From contig JBAXLO010000169.1 in the NCBI GenBank assembly GCA_037134755.1, positions 1 through 10,321 of the forward strand: a stretch of 10,321 nt of DNA. Reading direction: 5' to 3'. This stretch comes from JBAXLO01 sp037134755. Its GTDB lineage: Bacteria; Bacteroidota; Bacteroidia; Bacteroidales; JACABE01. The notes below the pieces were generated by a model. It was not told the DNA's origin and did not search any database. It saw only the letters and a list, made by a program, of their open reading frames with translations. The position numbers and the translations under genes were made by a program. Shown here piece by piece: positions 5,231 through 10,321 of this stretch (positions are counted from its first letter, which is position 1; every line of letters begins with the position of its first letter).

Positions 5231-7432
5231 GTGAAAAAAATTATAACCATAGCTTTCCTATTAATGTTGATGGTAAATACATTTGCACAAGAGTGGGATC
5301 AAGCTCCTCCAACCACATATTTAAACACCAACAATAATCAATTACGCTCCACAAATAATGCTTGGAATCTTCAATTTACTACAAACATTACTTCTCAAAA
5401 CTGGGCTAACCATATTTATGGAATCGAAACTGATGGCAACTACTTTTATATTACCAATTGGAAAAGCAATAAATTTTATAAAGTAACAACTGTTGGTACT
5501 TTAGTTGATAGTTTTGCACTTGCAGGTGCTGATTTATTTACTACAACCGGAAGAAGCATAAGAGATCTAACATATGATGGACAATATTTTTATGGTGGCA
5601 CAATATATAATATTATCTACAAAATGGATTTTACTTCACATACTTTAGTAGATTCTATCACATTGCCATTGGGATTTAATGTTCGTTTTATTGCTTATGA
5701 TCCAACTGCTAATAGTGGCGCAGGTGGTTTATGGGTTGGTCCATGGAATACTCAAGGACCAAGATTATATAGTATGAATGGAACTTTTTTAGACTCTATC
5801 CCGGCAATTAATATAGGAACTTATTCTGCATCAGGTGCAGCTTTTGATAATGTTTCACCGGGAGGACCTTACTTATGGTTATATTCTCAAGCTTCAGGTG
5901 GAAACTATAATGATTTAATACAAGTTAAGATCTCAACAAAGATGCCTACAGGTTTAGTTCATGATGTGTCAACTGAAATACCTTCAGTAGCCGGAACAGC
6001 TTCAGGTGGTTTATTTATAAAGACTAATTTAATTGGAAGCACAACTACAATAGGCGGTATAACACAAGGTGGGACAATTTGGGGTTATGATATAGCCTCT
6101 TCTTACTTTCCTCCAAAAGGAATGACTATAAGTAGTTTGAACACACAAAACTATATACAAGTTAATACTACACAGACTTTGTCGGGTAGCTTAAGGAATG
6201 TTGGTTTAGATGCTATTACTTCTTTCAATCTTAAATACTCAATCAATGGGGATACAGCGATAACTCAAAATGTAAACGGAGTAAATATTTCTTCAAACAG
6301 CACTTATAATTATACGCACCCAACACAATGGACTCCTACTACTGTTGGTAGTTTTACTATTAAAATATGGGCATATAATATTAATGGAGATTCAACATTT
6401 AAAAGTGACACTCTTACAAAAGTTATTAACACAATGACTGTTTTGACAATGAAAAGAATTGTCTTGGAAGACTATGTAGGTATTCATTCACAATATTCTT
6501 CTGATGGTGATAGAATAGCTAATGATTACAAAGCTCTTCATCCTAATGATGTATTTCTGATTAATATTCATCAAGGAGGATTTGCAGCCCCTAATACAGG
6601 TGAACCTAATTACAGAACTTCTTTTGGAGACTCATTAGCTCATCAAGCTGGTTTAACTATCTATCCTTCCGGGACTATTAACAGGCATCTCTTTGAATCA
6701 GCAAACAAAACTGCTTTAGATAGAATTTATTGGAATACTGATTGTGATGAAATATTAGCTATGCCAACTTATGCATCAATAAGTTTAACTGCCAGTGCAG
6801 TTACTACTACACGAATTTTAACAGTAAACGTTAATGCAAACTATGTGAACAATAGTCCTGCTTTGAACTTAATGAATGTAGCATTAGTTCAAGACAGTGT
6901 ATTAGGTCCTCAAGTTTATGGCATAACATACAATCCAACCCAAGTAATGCCTGATGGTGTAACTTATATACACATGAACATGTTGCGTCATTTAATAACC
7001 GGACAGTGGGGTGATACAATATCAACAACTACTTCAGGCACTAATTTTCAGAAAACTTATACTTATACCTTGCCTGATAATATTAATGGAGTTGGTTTAG
7101 ATATTAATCATTTAAAGATTGTTGCTTTTATTACGGAAGGTAAACAAGAGATTGCTACAGGAGAAGAAACTTCTGTTTCTGTTATACAATCCATTCAACA
7201 TCTATACACTAATTGTTTTAAGATGTATCCAAATCCTTCAAAAGGAATTGTTAATATTACAGGTATAAGTGGCAAATCGCAGATTACTGTAACTAATATC
7301 TTTGGTGAGAATATAATGTATGTTGAAAACACAAAAGTATTAGACCTATCAAAGTTCGCCAATGGAATTTATTTTGTTAAGATTAACTCAAATAACAACA
7401 TAGTTACTGAGAAAATAATTTTAAACAAATAA
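5231..7432 (+). CDS. T9SS-secreted Omp28-like protein lacking the CxxC motif
   Basis: A 733-residue protein. The GTG start is chosen because it gives a clean signal peptide (MKKIITIAFL through NTFAQ, residues 1-20); no in-frame ATG lies nearby. Residues 40-290 look propeller-like, with repeats such as GIETDGNYFYITNW and DLTYDGQYFYGG. Residues 295-400 form a beta-sandwich-like linker (LSGSLRNVGLDAITSFNLKY). Residues 405-650 resemble the Omp28-related outer membrane family: ILEDYVGIH-type start at 411-419, DGDRIANDYKALHP, FLINIHQGGF, FGDSLAHQAG, IYPSGTINRHLF. The family's usual thioredoxin-like CxxC after TGxx is here S420-Q-Y-S423. Only Cys505 and Cys662 remain. Residues 664-733 are a T9SS sorting domain (KMYPNPSKG, then FANGIYFVKI). 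The protein is probably surface-exposed; its role is unknown. Confidence 0.88.
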   Translation: MKKIITIAFLLMLMVNTFAQEWDQAPPTTYLNTNNNQLRSTNNAWNLQFTTNITSQNWANHIYGIETDGNYFYITNWKSNKFYKVTTVGTLVDSFALAGADLFTTTGRSIRDLTYDGQYFYGGTIYNIIYKMDFTSHTLVDSITLPLGFNVRFIAYDPTANSGAGGLWVGPWNTQGPRLYSMNGTFLDSIPAINIGTYSASGAAFDNVSPGGPYLWLYSQASGGNYNDLIQVKISTKMPTGLVHDVSTEIPSVAGTASGGLFIKTNLIGSTTTIGGITQGGTIWGYDIASSYFPPKGMTISSLNTQNYIQVNTTQTLSGSLRNVGLDAITSFNLKYSINGDTAITQNVNGVNISSNSTYNYTHPTQWTPTTVGSFTIKIWAYNINGDSTFKSDTLTKVINTMTVLTMKRIVLEDYVGIHSQYSSDGDRIANDYKALHPNDVFLINIHQGGFAAPNTGEPNYRTSFGDSLAHQAGLTIYPSGTINRHLFESANKTALDRIYWNTDCDEILAMPTYASISLTASAVTTTRILTVNVNANYVNNSPALNLMNVALVQDSVLGPQVYGITYNPTQVMPDGVTYIHMNMLRHLITGQWGDTISTTTSGTNFQKTYTYTLPDNINGVGLDINHLKIVAFITEGKQEIATGEETSVSVIQSIQHLYTNCFKMYPNPSKGIVNITGISGKSQITVTNIFGENIMYVENTKVLDLSKFANGIYFVKINSNNNIVTEKIILNK

Positions 7433-7477
7433 TTGCTTAAGTCAATAGAACTAAATGATAATTTATATATCAATATT

Positions 7478-7514
7478 AAAGAAGCCAATAGGATAAAATT
7501 CTATTGGCTTCTTT
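7478..7514 (+). terminator. Strong terminator after the Omp28-like gene
   Basis: A perfect 14-bp stem, AAAGAAGCCAATAG at 7478-7491 pairing with 7501-7514, encloses a 9-base loop. The 3' arm ends CTTCTTT and is followed by AATTAA, so the T tract is short. The A-rich 5' arm suggests it could work in both directions. It ends 20 bases before the next -7 box. Confidence 0.85.
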
Positions 7515-7534
7515 AATTAATCAAAAAAGTGTTG

Positions 7535-7542
7535 TAACTTTG
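7535..7542 (+). promoter_or_regulatory. -7 box upstream of the beta-barrel gene
   Basis: TAACTTTG fits TAnnTTTG exactly and is 24 bases before the ATG at 7567. The matching -33 position falls at the edge of the preceding terminator stem and shows no clear TTG. Confidence 0.55.
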
Positions 7543-7566
7543 TAATGAATTTAATGTTATATAGCT

Positions 7567-8562
7567 ATGAAAAAGTCCCTAATTATAATTGCGCTTTTAA
7601 TAGGATTTATCAATACATCCTATAGTAATGACACGATAACTAGTAGAGTTATCATTTTCCAGACTAATAATTTGCATGGCTCATCAAACAGTTATAAGTT
7701 ATTTGCAAATGATAGTTTATTGATCAGATTAAAGAACAACACCTACTTTATTTATGATTGTTCTCCGGGGCTTTATAGCTTTACTGTTGACAAGTTAAAG
7801 AGTTCTCAATTGCCTTTGGTTGTTGAGAAAGGGAAAACATACTATGTTAGATTGATTGAGAACACCGGAATGTTTAGGATAATGCCGGAGCTCTTATTAG
7901 TTGACAGTTTAACTGCAAATTCTAAGATAAGAAATGGGAGTTTAACGAAGGTGGAGAAAACGAATCTTCCTTATAAAAGACCACAGAACAGATTAGGTAT
8001 ATTTTTGGGATATGGCATCGGAACTAACAACATTGTGGTTGCCTCAACTGCTGACAGCAACAGTTCTACTATTAGTTTTGGAGGGGGGGGTTTATTTGGA
8101 TTAAAGTATGGTCGTGAGTTTGGACGACACTTTGATTTGGCTTGCGATTTCAACTACCAGTTTAGTTTCCTTATTCCAAACTTAACCAATGCTGCAACTA
8201 ATTTCAACAGGTCTTTTATTTCGTTAACTCCTTCTTACATCATTCCATTGGGAGATGGCGAGAAGATGCGATTTAAAGTTGGTGCCGGTATAGATTATTA
8301 TTGGTATTCAAAAATAGTTTTCAATACTGCTAACTTGAACAATGGTTTTAATGATAGTTGGATGTACGACAAAACCTTTGGTTATCATGCTAGGGTTAAC
8401 TTTGAAATGAATTTAAATGAAAGATGGTCTTTAGACTATGGCCTTAAATATTATAATGTAAAATATCATGTTGGATATGATAATCCAGACCCTAATGACA
8501 AATTTCACAATACTATTGGTTCAGGGGTCGACTTAATTATAGGTCTGAATTATCATTTTTAA
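7567..8562 (+). CDS. Outer-membrane beta-barrel protein with DUF2846-like N-terminal domain
   Basis: A 331-residue envelope protein. Residues 1-20 are a signal peptide (MKKSLIIIAL through TSYS). Residues 25-125 resemble the DUF2846 domain: a small beta domain with YKLFANDSLLIRLKNNTYF, then SPGLYSFTV, then VEKGKTYYVRL and PELLLVDS. Residues 140-331 alternate polar and hydrophobic residues as expected of outer-membrane beta strands (LGIFLGYGIG, GGGGLFGLKYG, FKVGAGIDYYWY, WSLDYGLKYYNVKY), and the chain ends in Phe (LIIGLNYHF), the usual barrel-insertion signal. Codons for Gly172-Gly175 contain a run of eight G at 8083-8090. Loss of one G gives a stop four codons beyond the tract; gain of one also gives a stop within about ten codons. 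It is transcribed alone and converges on the phosphate transporter gene five bases away. Ligand and function are unknown. Confidence 0.85.
   Translation: MKKSLIIIALLIGFINTSYSNDTITSRVIIFQTNNLHGSSNSYKLFANDSLLIRLKNNTYFIYDCSPGLYSFTVDKLKSSQLPLVVEKGKTYYVRLIENTGMFRIMPELLLVDSLTANSKIRNGSLTKVEKTNLPYKRPQNRLGIFLGYGIGTNNIVVASTADSNSSTISFGGGGLFGLKYGREFGRHFDLACDFNYQFSFLIPNLTNAATNFNRSFISLTPSYIIPLGDGEKMRFKVGAGIDYYWYSKIVFNTANLNNGFNDSWMYDKTFGYHARVNFEMNLNERWSLDYGLKYYNVKYHVGYDNPDPNDKFHNTIGSGVDLIIGLNYHF
8083..8090 (+). repeat. G8 homopolymer within the beta-barrel gene
   Basis: Eight consecutive G residues lie in codons 173-175 of the barrel gene, in a region that otherwise has a mixed base composition. Such tracts are prone to slipped-strand mispairing, so the reading frame may vary between cells. 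A sequencing or assembly error in tract length cannot be excluded, but the length given here keeps the gene open. Confidence 0.85.
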
Positions 8563-8567
8563 ACTAA

Positions 8568-10247
8568 TTATGTCTTAATATCCATAATTATAGAACAGCA
8601 GTAGTTGTTTATCTTCTCATAATTATCTATAATACTCAGATAACAGTTACCGGCTTTATAGGTATATTCATTATTAGCCAAATCCTGGTAATGGATTGTT
8701 AATATCTCGGACTTTAGTTTTACTAATATGTCCCTTAATCGCTCGCTTTTCTCTTTATTAACATTTTTGTAATCAGTATCCAGAACCTCATTTAAAGTAA
8801 TAAAAGATTGTTCAACCAATTCGAACATTTCTGTAAGGAAATTACGCATTGGCTGGGTAAACCATATCTTCTGTTTATTCTTGTTATCTATATCATTAGC
8901 AGTTGTTACAATAATATCACATATAGAAGTAATATGAGTATTGATGTGTTGCATCGATGTAATCAAATTAGATTCTTTACTGCTAAGATCGTCTTCGGCT
9001 GCCTTGGTAATATATTCTGAGATAGTATTGTGAGTCTTATCTGAAATGGCTTTATATTTTGTAATCTTATCAATTAGTCTAGCATACTTAACCTCGTTCT
9101 TTTCGGTAAGGATGCGAGGAATCAACTCAAACATCTTAGCAATACGCTTCCCGTAAAGGGCAATCTCTTTTTGAACAGGTTCAATATGTATGCCGGGCGA
9201 TTGAAACATAATAGAATCAATATACTTTAGCTTCGACTTCTCCCTCTTCTTTTTATTGGGTACTAATATATTCAACAACTTGACGAAAGGATTGACAAAG
9301 CCTATAAACAATAGCGTATTAAGAATATTAAAAGAGGTATGAAACAAACATAATGAGATAAGAATTATAGTGCTATCTGTAAAGGAATATCCCTTTGCAA
9401 AATAGATCACGACGGTGTTGACCATATTTATAAAAGGGTAGAAGACAGGCAACATCCACATCACACCAATAAGTTTGAATAGCGTGTGAGAGAAGGCACT
9501 CCTTTTGGCAGGACGATTGGCTATAATAGCAGCCAGATTAGCAGTAATAGTTGTACCGATGTTTTCTCCAAGAATCAAAGCAGCAGCAAGATCATAGGGG
9601 ATAATTCCCCGTAAGGTTAAGATAATAGTAAGCGTAATGGTAGCGCTTGATGACTGTATAAGTGCCGTAAACACAGCTCCGAAAAGGATAAATAATAAAA
9701 TGGGATGATAACTACAAGTAGAGAATTTTGTTATAAAACTATAGATATCAGGGTTGTTCTGCGGATCGGGGAATAGGTTTATGAGGAAGCCAATACCGAT
9801 AAATAATATTGAGAATCCTATGATAAACTCACCCCATGATTTACGGATTTTACTTTTTGAGAACATCAAGGGCAAACTTAAGCCAACAAGCGGAAGTAGT
9901 ACTGTAGTAAGGTTGAACTTAAGGCCAAGTAATGTTATAAACCATATCTTAATGGTAGTGCCGATAGTGGCACCCATCATCACTCCAATAGATTCAGTAA
10001 GACTGATTAAGCCGGCATTAACGAAGCTCACCAACATGACAGTAGTTGCCGAAGATGCCTGAATGATTGCTGTTATCAATAAGCCCGAAAACACTCCTCT
10101 AAAACTGTTTGATGTCATAGAGGTGAGGATTTTGTGAAGCCCATCTCCTGCTACCTTCTGTAAGGACTCACTCATGAGTTTCATCCCGTAAAGGAACAAT
10201 CCAAGCGACCCTAGTATGGTAAATATCTTTAAAATCAACTCTAACAT
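8568..10247 (-). CDS. Na/Pi cotransporter family protein with PhoU-like C-terminal domain
   Basis: A 559-residue inner-membrane protein of the sodium-dependent phosphate transporter family (bacterial NptA/YjbB-like, Na_Pi_cotrans type). Residues 1-330 contain about eight hydrophobic segments arranged as two inverted-repeat halves. Each half carries the signature pair: QASSAT at 63-68 with GATIGTT at 92-98, and QSSSAT at 198-203 with GENIGTT at 227-233. GMKLMSESL at 21-29 is also typical. After a basic stretch (NKKKREKSKLK, 331-341), residues 355-555 are helical and soluble, resembling the PhoU-like domain often fused to this family. Expected role: phosphate movement across the inner membrane coupled to Na+; in some bacteria such proteins act as exporters, so direction is not certain. 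The ATG at 10247 starts the normal N-terminal MLELILKIF segment. Its length is typical of the family. No phoU or pst gene is nearby. Confidence 0.93.
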   Translation of the reverse strand: MLELILKIFTILGSLGLFLYGMKLMSESLQKVAGDGLHKILTSMTSNSFRGVFSGLLITAIIQASSATTVMLVSFVNAGLISLTESIGVMMGATIGTTIKIWFITLLGLKFNLTTVLLPLVGLSLPLMFSKSKIRKSWGEFIIGFSILFIGIGFLINLFPDPQNNPDIYSFITKFSTCSYHPILLFILFGAVFTALIQSSSATITLTIILTLRGIIPYDLAAALILGENIGTTITANLAAIIANRPAKRSAFSHTLFKLIGVMWMLPVFYPFINMVNTVVIYFAKGYSFTDSTIILISLCLFHTSFNILNTLLFIGFVNPFVKLLNILVPNKKKREKSKLKYIDSIMFQSPGIHIEPVQKEIALYGKRIAKMFELIPRILTEKNEVKYARLIDKITKYKAISDKTHNTISEYITKAAEDDLSSKESNLITSMQHINTHITSICDIIVTTANDIDNKNKQKIWFTQPMRNFLTEMFELVEQSFITLNEVLDTDYKNVNKEKSERLRDILVKLKSEILTIHYQDLANNEYTYKAGNCYLSIIDNYEKINNYCCSIIMDIKT

Positions 10248-10252
10248 CTTAT

Positions 10253-10284
10253 AATTATGAATTATGAATTATGAATTATGAATG
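10253..10284. repeat. Heptanucleotide tandem repeat (AATTATG)x4 upstream of the transporter
   Basis: Four perfect copies of AATTATG fill 10253-10280, followed by a partial AATG to 10284. The array starts five bases upstream of the transporter start codon and occupies its probable 5' untranslated or promoter region. On the minus strand the unit reads CATAATT. No convincing TAnnTTTG box is visible on the minus strand in the 74 bases available upstream. Confidence 0.9.
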
Positions 10285-10321
10285 AAATCATTACTTTATT
10301 TTTTATTAACTCTTTTTCTTT

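Noticed and set aside
8808..9020. 70-codon plus-strand open frame opposite the PhoU-like tail
   Set aside because: It overlaps the helical tail of the transporter on the other strand and has no independent support.
9754..10062. 102-codon plus-strand open frame inside the phosphate transporter gene
   Set aside because: It lies opposite the membrane segments and signature motifs of a well-supported transporter, and nothing in its translation suggests a protein family.

Overview
The window looks like a chromosomal segment of an AT-rich member of the Bacteroidota. Three things point there: two large secreted proteins end in type IX secretion (T9SS) type A C-terminal sorting domains, TAnnTTTG-type -7 promoter boxes lie upstream of several genes, and the intergenic spacers carry interspersed palindromic repeats. 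No phage, plasmid, CRISPR or defence module is visible.

Layout. Positions 1-532 hold a small exported protein of unknown function whose leader begins at the window edge. Positions 533-972 are a repeat-rich spacer with a duplicated copy of that gene's leader, a nested palindromic element (about 610-906), a strong hairpin and a good promoter. Positions 973-2024 hold two tandem, diverged paralogs encoding small exported or lipoprotein-like proteins, 14 bp apart and probably one operon. A second repeat-containing spacer (2025-2353) follows. Positions 2354-4873 encode an 839-residue T9SS cargo protein (propeller-like N-terminus, two FN3-like repeats, OB-fold-like region, sorting domain), closed by a strong terminator. 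The spacer 4874-5230 contains a 141-bp inverted-repeat element. Positions 5231-7432 encode a 733-residue T9SS cargo protein with an Omp28-like domain that has lost its CxxC motif, again closed by a strong terminator. Positions 7567-8562 encode an outer-membrane beta-barrel with a DUF2846-like N-terminus and a G8 homopolymer inside the coding sequence. Positions 8568-10247, on the minus strand, encode a Na+/phosphate cotransporter-family protein with a PhoU-like tail, convergent with the barrel gene and preceded by a heptanucleotide tandem repeat.

How the genes relate. Apart from the 973-2024 pair, each gene appears to be its own transcription unit, with its own promoter or terminator signals, so there is no evidence of a multi-gene pathway. 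The common theme is the cell envelope: every protein encoded here is predicted to be exported or membrane-embedded. The observations most worth a second look are the G8 tract that could switch the barrel gene on and off, the CxxC loss in the Omp28-like protein, and the repeat structures and leader duplication around the small exported genes. I did not find a convincing new multi-gene system.
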